This document shows positions 8,783 to 17,159 of a stretch of 64,000 nt of DNA, in pieces (the stretch's first letter is position 1; each line of letters starts with the position of its first letter). The stretch is from Flavobacterium sp. 90 (GTDB lineage Bacteria; Bacteroidota; Bacteroidia; Flavobacteriales; Flavobacteriaceae): NCBI RefSeq assembly GCF_004339525.1, contig NZ_SMGE01000001.1, forward strand, positions 6,386,001 through 6,450,000, in the 5' to 3' direction. Position numbers and translations under genes: made by a program. Below the pieces are notes generated by a model, which made no database searches, was not told the DNA's origin, and worked only from the letters and a program-made list of their open reading frames with translations.

Positions 8783-9531
8783 AAAACATCCCTTAATTAA
8801 GATAATTACAAATTTACATCTAAAACAATACGAATCCCGTTCAACTTTTTGTAGCAAAATTTGTTTGCCAAAAATGGAGTTACACTGCTTTTAGAAAAAT
8901 GTATAATCTCTTCATACCAAAGCCAAATGTTTATCGATTCGCATCGATACAAGTTATTTTTCCAATTTTGACAGATAATTTTAAACCTTGTCTCTAGTAT
9001 TTCGACAAAGTTACAGAAGTCAAGGGTCTATTAAATAAATTTATTTATTTGGTATTCATTCAGATTCTAGGACTTCAGCGGGGAAAATTACACTCTGCAG
9101 GTTCATGCACTTTATAAAACTCACTTCAAAACAATTACAAGAATATACTTTATTACAATACTATACTTATACTTTAATTAGCTGGCCATTTTCTTGCAAG
9201 CACGGTATTCTTTACTTTCCATTCCAATTAGAAGGTTTGCATAATGTGGGGCAAAACTGCTTAGACATATACTTGAAATTTTGCTGTAATTCACATCCCA
9301 AAATCTCAATAGATAAAGAAAAAGAGCATTAGCTTTAAACCCGACTAAATAGTACCAGTTTTTTTGCGTACAGTATCATTTGCTTTGATGCGGCCATCTG
9401 TGACGTTTTGCCACTTTTATTTTTATTAAAATAATACGAAGATCAGTCTACCAATATTCCACATACTTTACTGCTTCATTTTTCATTTCTTTATTGAAAC
9501 GCAATGTATTTGCTTCTAGTTTTTTCATTCG
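8783..9531. other. long non-coding gap with possible gene remnants
   Basis: No convincing gene is present in about 750 bp. A 75-codon plus-strand frame at 9105-9332 has unlikely composition. On the minus strand, translated pieces between 9140 and 9530 are protein-like but broken by stops, for example a 26-codon frame near 9529-9450 beginning MKKLEANTLRF. This suggests decayed mobile-element genes. No tRNA-like fold was found. Confidence 0.3.
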
Positions 9532-9631
9532 AAACGGGTGAAAAGGGCAGCCAAGATAGTGTCGCCCGGACGCTGCATGCGCATAACGGCTTCGTGCCCC
9601 TCCCCCGCCCTCCGGGACTTATAGCCCGTTT
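9532..9631. repeat. GC-rich nested inverted repeats
   Basis: This 100-bp stretch is markedly GC-richer than its surroundings. The outer arms AAACGGG (9532-9538) and CCCGTTT (9625-9631) enclose the inner arms CCCGGA (9565-9570) and TCCGGG (9611-9616), giving a long nested stem. It is followed immediately by a terminator hairpin. It could be a structured leader, a transfer origin or a recombination site of a mobile element. The sequence does not decide between these. Confidence 0.4.
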
Positions 9632-9643
9632 AATATAAAAAGA

Positions 9644-9686
9644 GATTCCGCCGTTCGCACCGCGGCGGATCGTCTTTTTTTTTTTT
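9644..9686 (+). terminator. strong rho-independent terminator
   Basis: The stem CCGCCG (9648-9653) pairs with CGGCGG (9663-9668), extended by GAT/ATC around one bulged T. It is followed within a few bases by twelve T (9675-9686). It points along the plus strand, yet no gene ends just upstream. It may terminate a non-coding transcript from the GC-rich repeat before it or insulate the next gene set. Confidence 0.7.
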
Positions 9687-9801
9687 CGTAACCATGAAAA
9701 TGTCCGCACTACTAATATGACAAAGCGTCTGCAACGCCCGGATCTGCGGCGCAGTCCTGCCGTTTAAACAGACCTACGCCGATTTAGGCGCGAAAAAATA
9801 A

Positions 9802-9828
9802 TTTGGAACAAAAATTGTTGTATATTTG
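9802..9828 (+). promoter_or_regulatory. Bacteroidota-type promoter for the 55-aa gene
   Basis: TTTG at 9802-9805 and TATATTTG at 9821-9828 match the -33/-7 form TTTG...TAnnTTTG, although the spacing of 15 is shorter than the usual 17-23. Transcription would begin at about 9833-9836. That is past the ATG at 9831, so the ATG at 9849 is the likelier translation start. Confidence 0.5.
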
Positions 9829-9848
9829 ACATGTTTAAAACTTTTAAA

Positions 9849-10016
9849 ATGAGCAAAATAGAACCTGCTAGAGAAAAAGCCGTAATCAAAGCGCACCGCA
9901 CCCCGGAAATCGGAAGCGGTCTGGTTAGGATTGCGCACAAAATCAGTTCGGTAAGCTCTGAACCTCAGGTTATCAAAATTGGCGAAAAATATTTTAGAGT
10001 TCGCGAACTGGGCTAA
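9849..10016 (+). CDS. small basic protein, 55 aa
   Basis: This is an unrecognised short, Lys/Arg-rich protein with no membrane segment. A strand-rich C-terminus (VIKIGEKYFRVRELG) resembles small modulator proteins but has no assigned family. An in-frame ATG at 9831 would add six residues, but the promoter-like site just before it would place the transcript start beyond that codon. It is separated from the next membrane-protein gene by only three bases. This indicates an operon and possibly a small partner for the membrane protein. Confidence 0.5.
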   Translation: MSKIEPAREKAVIKAHRTPEIGSGLVRIAHKISSVSSEPQVIKIGEKYFRVRELG

Positions 10017-10019
10017 AAT

Positions 10020-10817
10020 ATGAATATCGCATTTACGACAATCCTGCTGTTTGTTATACTTGCCCCCGGCTTTATTGCCCGAAATGCCTATAATTCTTCA
10101 AAATTAAGCGTTAAGGATTACAACAGGAATCTGGTCAATGACCTGACGTGGTCGATCATTCCCTCACTGGCCTTCCATACCATTTTTATTGCAGTACTGC
10201 ACAATGCCACAAGCTACTACGTCGACTTTGAACAGTTGGGCAATCTTATTCTGGCAGTGCCGGCTAAATCGGAGGACAGCTTCAGACAGCTCGGAAGCTT
10301 CAAGTATGCCATCTTTTGCTATAATTTTATCTTATTTGTACTGTCTTTTTTTGCGGGTCTTGGACTTAGGGAACTTGTAAGGAAGCGCCACATCGATAGA
10401 AAAGTCCGATACTTCAGATTCTCCAATAAATGGCATTACATCTTTACCGGAGAATGTCTTGATTTTCCCGACGTTCCCGACCAGTACGAAGAAATAACCG
10501 ATAAGATTATAAATGTCTTATGTAAAGTGAACGGCAGAAGCGTCCTGTATACAGGAGAATATTTTAATTATTACATAGACAGCAAGGGAGACCTCGAAGC
10601 GGTCCATCTGCGCAATCCGATACGCCGATATCTCGAAAACGATAACGATCCGGAGCAGCAGTATTATGTAATCTCAAGCAGATATCTGGTAATTCCAAAC
10701 TCCGATATCATCAATATCAATTTCCGCTATCTTTCCATGCAGGAAATCGACGAAACCGAAATCACCGCCTCGGAAAGACAAAACCTGATTGAACTGCCTG
10801 AAGGGGAAAACCTATAA
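10020..10817 (+). CDS. membrane protein with cytoplasmic C-terminal domain, 265 aa
   Basis: Three hydrophobic segments lie at about residues 4-20, 45-63 and 93-117, followed by a soluble region of about 140 residues rich in Tyr and beta-strand pattern (for example YYVISSRYLVIPNSDI). I do not recognise a named domain with confidence. The soluble part looks like a small beta-barrel sensor or RNA/protein-binding module. It starts three bases after the 55-aa gene and lies 148 bp before a 677-aa gene in the same direction. Base composition is GC-richer than in the HamB-like gene, so it may have a separate origin. Confidence 0.65.
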   Translation: MNIAFTTILLFVILAPGFIARNAYNSSKLSVKDYNRNLVNDLTWSIIPSLAFHTIFIAVLHNATSYYVDFEQLGNLILAVPAKSEDSFRQLGSFKYAIFCYNFILFVLSFFAGLGLRELVRKRHIDRKVRYFRFSNKWHYIFTGECLDFPDVPDQYEEITDKIINVLCKVNGRSVLYTGEYFNYYIDSKGDLEAVHLRNPIRRYLENDNDPEQQYYVISSRYLVIPNSDIININFRYLSMQEIDETEITASERQNLIELPEGENL

Positions 10818-10965
10818 AAGCGCAGAGCTTTATTAAACCAAAGCAGTATCAGATCTAACTTCTTTTTCCATTAATAAATATCTTTTCACAAGGCCGCATT
10901 GCAAAAATTGCACTAAAATAAATCGGCTTCATATGCAAAGACATAAAATTTAAAAGACTTCAAGA

Positions 10966-12999
10966 ATGTTCAATAGACCAATAGACAATAGTATCAGATC
11001 CGAGGTGGTCGGCAGTCTGAAAGCCGCCACAAAAAAAGCTGAAAAGTATTATAATGAAAATATAACATCAAAAATAGAGGGACTTGATATTTTTGAAAGT
11101 TTAAAAATTATCGATCAGGAATTTAAGCTGGTCAAACGAAAGATTAAAAAATCAAAATATCCCTTCTATACTGAAAACTGTACTTCTGCCGATTGGCTGG
11201 TTTCGCAATTCGCAAGCCGTGCATACCTTTTGAATATTGATGAAACCAAGGATTTAAAAAAAGCGGTCTTCTTGGGTATATACAGAAATAAACTGCGCGC
11301 CCAAAGAAATGAACTCCTGGCAGAAAGTCCGGCCTACACGTACGAAAAATTCGTTAATGGGGAAATTAACAGCTTCTTCCATCACTACCCGCAATACCGT
11401 AATTTAAGCGAGGAAGACTTTTACAAAATTATCAAATGGCAGTCAGAAAAAGTAATTGCCATCATAAGCTATGAGAGCTCTATGCTGATAGAAAAAATCC
11501 AGCAGCACTGTCTTGAGATTGACGACCCATTTTTTTTTATAATGATGCAAAAAACCATTATAAAAAATCTTATGGATTATACAGGAAATGATCCTAATGA
11601 TCTCAAAATTTTACTTTCTCAATTGTATATTTTTGAAGACTTTAACCTCGAAGAATTTGAAAATGATGCCTTATTGGAAAACTACAGGTCTTTTGCAAAT
11701 AATGAGTTCCACTGGAATAAAGCCGACTACAATTCCATTAAAAATCTATCGGATGTTATGCAGGGCGGGCCGAAAAAAGTTTTCACCAATGAATTTTTAG
11801 TTTTCCATACTATAGAAAAAATTGGTTTTTGGCTGGGCACACTCGTAAATGAATCACGGATACAGCAACCCTATATTCTTCCTGATTATGAAAAAGAACT
11901 AGAAAAGGTCCAGCGCGAAGCAGCTCAAGAAATAGAGAACTTAGCCGACGCAATGTATAATTATATCAACGATGAAGAGAATAGCGAAAAAGAAGTTAAA
12001 AATTATCTCTTAAAATTATATGATGCCAATCGAATCAGGTATAATAAAATAAAAGAAAAAGATATTCTTCACATGCTTGCTGATGACAGACAGCATGTGC
12101 TGATAAACTATTTTACAACCAATGCGTTCTTCAGAAACAATATAGGAGAAACTGCTGAAAATCTTAAGGAATTGATTATTGTACGCGAACTTGCTTGGGA
12201 AATACTGGTCGCACATAATAACTTTTTTGACAACAAAAATATTTTCATCACATTGGACAATGACTTCAGTGACATTAACATGCTGATAAATAAAATGGTC
12301 CTAAATAAAAAACTTTATAAGGCCGGAAAAAAAGCACAAATGGACTTTTTTTCAAATTACGACAAATACAGCGTGCCGATCGATTATCACTTTCAAAATG
12401 TACACGAAGAACTAAAAAAAGTATTTACCATTGCATTGAATAAACTTCAAAAAATATTAGATAATGCCGAGCCTAGTAAAAAAGTATTGTATCTCCAAAG
12501 CAGGATTAAAGAAATTAAACAGAGGGAACTTTTATTCAAGCAGTACCAGGATGAAAGCGATTTTAAATATGCAGTGGATAAATATTCAGTTTTATTCAAA
12601 GAATTTTTAACAATCGAAGCTGATTTTCTGAGAGAGACCTTTAACGCCCCGCCGGAAGTACTGGAGGTGAAACAGAAACACTTGCTAGAAATCAAACCGG
12701 AATTCGGGACCATCACGAATAAAAGAAATCAAAAATTCATCATGCAGCTTCTGGAAGATTTAGGCCTGACCATAGATGGTAAAGCAAATATAAGTGAAAG
12801 GAAAAAAGGTGCAGTCAGAGGAATTGTGGAGGCACTAAAACAAAACAAAATTTTACCTGATAAAAGCCTTGAAATATTATGCAAAATTATCGGCGATAAA
12901 ATTGGTCTGCCAATAAACTCGAAACTAGACGTTTCAAACATATCCGAACAATACAAAAAAGAGGCGGAAAAATACATTTCCGAAAATTATAACAGCTGA
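10966..12999 (+). CDS. large uncharacterised helical protein, 677 aa
   Basis: I recognise no known family. The protein is soluble, charged and strongly helical throughout, with FFFI at about 191-194 and many Lys-rich helices. The last 80 residues, after about 600, contain a compact helical segment (ERKKGAVRGIVEAL) that could be a winged-helix or DNA-binding tail. No ATPase, nuclease or protease motif is visible. It follows the membrane-protein gene by 148 bp in the same direction. As the largest orphan gene of the island it is a candidate for an undescribed defence or mobilisation role. Confidence 0.7.
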   Translation: MFNRPIDNSIRSEVVGSLKAATKKAEKYYNENITSKIEGLDIFESLKIIDQEFKLVKRKIKKSKYPFYTENCTSADWLVSQFASRAYLLNIDETKDLKKAVFLGIYRNKLRAQRNELLAESPAYTYEKFVNGEINSFFHHYPQYRNLSEEDFYKIIKWQSEKVIAIISYESSMLIEKIQQHCLEIDDPFFFIMMQKTIIKNLMDYTGNDPNDLKILLSQLYIFEDFNLEEFENDALLENYRSFANNEFHWNKADYNSIKNLSDVMQGGPKKVFTNEFLVFHTIEKIGFWLGTLVNESRIQQPYILPDYEKELEKVQREAAQEIENLADAMYNYINDEENSEKEVKNYLLKLYDANRIRYNKIKEKDILHMLADDRQHVLINYFTTNAFFRNNIGETAENLKELIIVRELAWEILVAHNNFFDNKNIFITLDNDFSDINMLINKMVLNKKLYKAGKKAQMDFFSNYDKYSVPIDYHFQNVHEELKKVFTIALNKLQKILDNAEPSKKVLYLQSRIKEIKQRELLFKQYQDESDFKYAVDKYSVLFKEFLTIEADFLRETFNAPPEVLEVKQKHLLEIKPEFGTITNKRNQKFIMQLLEDLGLTIDGKANISERKKGAVRGIVEALKQNKILPDKSLEILCKIIGDKIGLPINSKLDVSNISEQYKKEAEKYISENYNS

Positions 13000-13701
13000 T
13001 TTTTGCTTCGAAAAATTAAATATAAGGTTTTATAAGGTCAGCCTGATAACGTTTTGTCATGTTCTAAATATTTGCAGCATCTAACAAAGTAAATATTACA
13101 GATCATGAAAATTAAAAAGTTAAAAAACAAAAAAAGCAATCGTAAAAAAAATTACATAGCAGTCAAAAAGTCCAACATTTTTATAGTCGGGAAGGTTATC
13201 ATTATTTTAAAAAAAATATTTCAAAAATTTAATATCGAACATTCAATATCTCTTCAACAGATAAAATTTATACTTCTTGTGCTTAAAATAATTTTGGAGT
13301 TATCTAACTGACGGCTTTTTACACAAAAAAGCTGAGGAAAAAATCTTTAGTTACGAATATGAGTAAAAAATGAATGTAGATTTCATTTTTTATTTTTGTA
13401 CATTTCATTTTTCTCTCATACTTTTATGTGTGAAATCTGCAAACTCCACCACTGCCTGTTCACAAACGGGTTCTATAAGAAAAAAAACTAGCTGATGGAT
13501 ACCGGTCTTTTTTTGCAGTCGCAGACACTGATAATTCCAGCAGATCCTCTGAAAATAGACTCTTGCTAGACGTAAGGGCAGTATCTGGCTATTTTATAGA
13601 TAGCTGAAGGAGCTTGTAAAAATCATTTAATACCGTAAGCATTCGTTATCTTTAATAATTGTCAGGGCTTAAACCCTATGGCATACTTGTCTGTCAAAAT
13701 A
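13000..13701. other. non-coding gap
   Basis: About 700 bp contain no gene I can support. A 68-codon Lys/Ile-rich frame at 13105-13311 has the composition expected of random AT-rich DNA. Near 13,378-13,412 there is a short imperfect direct repeat of a TTTCATTTTT-type motif. A remnant or small RNA cannot be excluded. Confidence 0.3.
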
Positions 13702-13730
13702 TTGCTTAAAACATTTGTTGTTTTAAGCAA
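13702..13730 (-). terminator. terminator of the coiled-coil membrane protein gene
   Basis: A perfect 11-bp stem, TTGCTTAAAAC (13702-13712) with GTTTTAAGCAA (13720-13730), has a 7-base loop. On the minus strand it ends in a short T-rich stretch and begins just four bases beyond the stop of the 13735-14427 gene. Confidence 0.65.
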
Positions 13731-13734
13731 TTAT

Positions 13735-14427
13735 TCATTTAACGCCCAGTGTATCTCTGAAATCTGCCTTTAACTTAGATTTCAATTCAACTACCTTTTT
13801 GTTTAAAATATCATAATATGCATTCATTGACTTGTGCATTCTTAGAATTTCATTCTGCGCATTAGGCTGGCCAGGAGAGATTGCTGTGAATTCATTAAAT
13901 GCCTTTTCAAAATTTTCATTAATTGAATTAATAATACTGCACGTATTTTCGTTAAAAAAGATTTCATTGGAATCAAAATAGTCTGAAAAATCATTTCCGT
14001 CATTAGCCGCTATCCTTCTTTTTTCCTCTAGAGGGATATCTCCGGCAGCCTGAAAAGGCGCCATAAACGAGTTCATCGACTTTTCCATCGTTACTAATTT
14101 GGAGTATAAGTTCTTAACTATCTCGGCCCTGTCGGAGTGCAGTTTTGAAAAACGGATCTGGTTTTCCTGAGAAGCCTGAGACAGAAGGCTTTTGTGGCTT
14201 TCCAGGTTTTTATCAAGTTCAAGCTTATGGTTCTGTGCCTCAGAAGACAGGTTTTGCTTGAAGTTTTCCAGCTCTGTGTTTAACTCGGCTTTTTTTATCT
14301 CAATGGAGGCATTGAAAAAAAACTCAAAGAGCTTCTTTCCAAAAAATCCTATGGCAATAAAAACTAAAATCTGTCCTGCTGTGGTCACTCCCAGCTCTGT
14401 GAAAAATTCAATCCACTTAACATCCAT
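13735..14427 (-). CDS. membrane-anchored coiled-coil protein, 230 aa
   Basis: One hydrophobic segment at about residues 15-35 is followed by a long heptad-like region at about 38-100 rich in Glu, Lys, Leu and Gln. A helical C-terminal domain completes the protein. No enzyme motif is seen. The topology suggests a short N-terminus, one membrane pass and a cytoplasmic coiled coil. Such proteins are frequent in islands with restriction or abortive-infection genes but have no assigned function that I know. It is followed by its own hairpin terminator. The nuclease gene upstream on the same strand ends 231 bp away, so the two could be a pair. Confidence 0.65.
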   Translation of the reverse strand: MDVKWIEFFTELGVTTAGQILVFIAIGFFGKKLFEFFFNASIEIKKAELNTELENFKQNLSSEAQNHKLELDKNLESHKSLLSQASQENQIRFSKLHSDRAEIVKNLYSKLVTMEKSMNSFMAPFQAAGDIPLEEKRRIAANDGNDFSDYFDSNEIFFNENTCSIINSINENFEKAFNEFTAISPGQPNAQNEILRMHKSMNAYYDILNKKVVELKSKLKADFRDTLGVK

Positions 14428-14657
14428 ACCCTTGTTTGCTTAAAATTTGAAATTTATCGTCAAAAAAATTCCACACCCATTCTATTTTGAAAGGTAATTA
14501 ATCTTTCATTTTCTAATCCATTTCAAATATATTCTATTTTATGTTCGATAGCATTTCTTTGCTTCCTTTACCAATAAAAATGCCGCAAATTTTTAAGCTT
14601 AAAAGTTCTTCTACATCTCTTTTCTAATTATGGGGAGAAAAATCAAATTATGCACAG

Positions 14658-16472
14658 TTATTTTTTTAGAAGTGAAAAATATTTTAGGTCTAATCGATAA
14701 AGAGGATTTCTACCATTGATTTTTTCTTCTAGCATTTCAATAAGCTCCAAATCATTGAACGTTATAATCAGCTTTCCTTCTCCTAACAGCTCTTTTTGCT
14801 GGTCTTGAATAGACTGTTTACCCCCTAATCTTGAAAATATAAGAATGAAATTCCCTGTCTTTCCACTTAGATATTTTGTTGTTGAATGCATCGTATCGTA
14901 GTCAAATTCATCCTTATAGTTCTTAAATTCAACTATCAAAAGTTTAGCTTTGAAATCCACATTAATGCGACTCCAAAATGTTGAGGTTGATTGAAAACTG
15001 TTATGAACTATCAAATCTCTTCTTAAAGTGTCAGCTGAATTAGAAGCTTGCGTTTCTGCAATATAGGGAGCAAAGGAATCTGCAAAAAGAAATTTGAAAA
15101 CTTCTGCACCAATTTTTTCATAGTTTGGCCATCCCGCCTTTCCTCTAGGACAGTTACGTAGTTCTTTAATAAGTAATTTTCCTTCATTTATTTCATTTGG
15201 TTCGCCAAATGAAATAAGATTAAGTCTTGATTTAATAAAAAGATGTATTAATTCGCTATGGTCGTTTTGAAAATATAAATCTGTTAAATCTTTTATATAC
15301 TTGACTTTCACATGATTTTTTTCGAAATAATCAATAACAAGATTATCAGGTTTAGAGGTAAACATCACCTGCTTATTATACTTAGGCGAATAATTGTTTA
15401 ATTTTTCCAAAGTTGATTCAAGATCTTTCTCATTAATTTCTTTCTTGTTGAAAATCTTTAAACAGTCGTAAGTGGAATCTCCGTCAATGGTCAAAAATGT
15501 ATAGTCCTCAACATTGAACTTTACTTGTAAATTTCCATTTTTGATGAAAAATTTAACGAACTCAAACAATTCGTTTTCTCCAGCATGAGCCAAATAAATT
15601 GACAGTAATTCTCTATGTATGGTTTCCTTTGAGAAATTTTCATCAGAAATTTTCCAGTCGCTTTTCTTGATCCCAAACCAGGTCCATGAGCTAATTTGTT
15701 TATCAATTTTTTCGCAATTGTGTGGAGGTCTTGGAATAAAGTCTAAAATTTGTTCAGATAAATGAACTGAAGTATCGGTTGGATCTTCATACGACTGAAT
15801 GCGGCAAACTACCAGATCTTTTCTCTCATCGCAAAGATAGGCTTTGATACATTTTGCACTAAAGTTAAAATAGTTCGCTGCCAAGGGATAATGTTCACTT
15901 ATATAACTGCGGTAGAATGAAACTTTTTTATCTAATTGCTCTTTCAAATCTAAATAGACTGCGTGTTCTATTTTTTTGCACTTACCTTCGGTGGAATTAA
16001 TGTGTATTTTATTTTTTTCAATCAATTGTTTTATCGCCTCAGAAGGATCTTCAATATTTCGCAATCTAATTCGAAGTTGCAAACCATCATCTTTTTCACC
16101 GTCCAATCGATTTATCTCTTCTTGTATTTGTTTGGGCAGATGACACGAGGAAATAGTAAGTCTATTCAAGTGATAAAGTAGTTCGCCACCATACCAAATT
16201 TTACCAGTTAAAAGAGAACAAAGCTGGTCAGCAAGGTTTAAAACAAGTGTGCTTTGCTCTTCAACTAAGTCTTTACAATCTTCACTCTGTGCAATGTCTA
16301 GACATAATTTCGGCATTTCGATCTCCAATAGCTTATAATTACTAATTTCACTTAAAAGAGCAAATAGTTGATTCTTTAACAGAACGAATCTAATAATTTC
16401 ATCATTTTGAATCTTGCAAAGTGCATCAAAGTTTGAAACTAATTCTTCAAAATATTTTCGTGTTTCGGTCAT
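14658..16472 (-). CDS. protein with C-terminal PD-(D/E)xK nuclease domain, about 604 aa
   Basis: The N-terminal 400 residues are unrecognised and mostly helical. The C-terminal part has an endonuclease-like core: NYEKIGAEVFKFLF (Glu), then TLRRDLIVHN with Asp near residue 484, then LLIVEFKNYKDE with Glu and Lys near 512 and 514. A YLSG...FILIFSR segment follows. This RRD...E(C/F)KNY pattern is typical of nuclease domains in orphan defence proteins. The start at 16472 (MTETRKYF) was preferred because the 28 residues before it, from an ATG at 16556, look unlike protein. Degradation of phage or self DNA is inferred. Confidence 0.7.
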   Translation of the reverse strand: MTETRKYFEELVSNFDALCKIQNDEIIRFVLLKNQLFALLSEISNYKLLEIEMPKLCLDIAQSEDCKDLVEEQSTLVLNLADQLCSLLTGKIWYGGELLYHLNRLTISSCHLPKQIQEEINRLDGEKDDGLQLRIRLRNIEDPSEAIKQLIEKNKIHINSTEGKCKKIEHAVYLDLKEQLDKKVSFYRSYISEHYPLAANYFNFSAKCIKAYLCDERKDLVVCRIQSYEDPTDTSVHLSEQILDFIPRPPHNCEKIDKQISSWTWFGIKKSDWKISDENFSKETIHRELLSIYLAHAGENELFEFVKFFIKNGNLQVKFNVEDYTFLTIDGDSTYDCLKIFNKKEINEKDLESTLEKLNNYSPKYNKQVMFTSKPDNLVIDYFEKNHVKVKYIKDLTDLYFQNDHSELIHLFIKSRLNLISFGEPNEINEGKLLIKELRNCPRGKAGWPNYEKIGAEVFKFLFADSFAPYIAETQASNSADTLRRDLIVHNSFQSTSTFWSRINVDFKAKLLIVEFKNYKDEFDYDTMHSTTKYLSGKTGNFILIFSRLGGKQSIQDQQKELLGEGKLIITFNDLELIEMLEEKINGRNPLYRLDLKYFSLLKK

Positions 16473-16556
16473 ATTATTATAGAGCCTTTTCCTCTGGTAG
16501 GTAATAGATTGGCTATGTAACGAAATTAAGTCGTATTTTCGGAATTGACAAGTCAT

Positions 16557-17159
16557 TTAAGATACTAAATCAAAATACTCGGTATGCTTAAAAAAAAACT
16601 ATCTAAAAATATGGCAGGCTCTTTAAAATTACAAGTAGCTTTTGAAATAAAATTTACTTATTTTCATTTTTAATGTAGCATGGCATTTCACGTTCTGAGC
16701 TTTTGCTTTGAAATCAACATTCTGGCGGATATCGTCTGCCGAAGCGGCGAAACGTGCTATATAGACTCTCGCATCAGTCACAAAAGCCTACTGGCTCTTA
16801 TCATAAGAAGCAAGATCGTAATTGGCAAAAGTAAGTATCAATCACTGGCTTTCACCTTTACAAATTCGCAAGTTTTTTGTAAGAGCAAAGTAAAGTCTTC
16901 AGCCATTGCTTTTATTTTGTTAAGAGCCAATCCTCCTTTCCAATAAATAAAGAATGCGCAATAAAAAAAGTATTAACCGATAAACAGGTATATGTACTTA
17001 AGACATTATAGCAGCAATTTTATACTTTTGAAAGTCAGAGTAAAATTTTAAAAAGTACGGATTTACGTAAAATACATTCTAAATAAGAGATTTACTTTGT
17101 AAAAAGTATATTTCATTATTTACTGTTTTAAGGTAACAATACAAGATAAATTAAAAAAC
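16557..17159. other. non-coding gap with possible gene remnant
   Basis: No intact gene is seen in 600 bp. An 88-codon plus-strand frame at 16680-16946 is probably a shadow. The opposite strand there reads as several protein-like pieces interrupted by stops, for example WKGGLALNKIKAMAED, which suggests a decayed gene. The last 150 bp are AT-rich and presumably hold the promoter for the Shedu gene. Confidence 0.3.

Noticed and set aside
8826-8850. CGAATCCCGTTCAAC as part of a tRNA
   Set aside because: No acceptor, D or anticodon arms can be formed around it.
9105-9332. 75-codon plus-strand frame
   Set aside because: Composition unlike a protein. The opposite strand carries broken protein-like pieces, so it is probably a shadow of a remnant.
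9491-9709. 72-codon minus-strand frame over the GC-rich palindrome
   Set aside because: It crosses both the nested palindrome and the terminator hairpin and gives an Arg/Lys-rich product of no known kind.
13105-13311. 68-codon Lys/Ile-rich frame after the 677-aa gene
   Set aside because: Composition matches chance translation of AT-rich DNA. No upstream signal and no family.
16680-16946. 88-codon plus-strand frame
   Set aside because: Probably a shadow. The reverse strand looks like a decayed gene but is interrupted by stops, so no pseudogene call was made.
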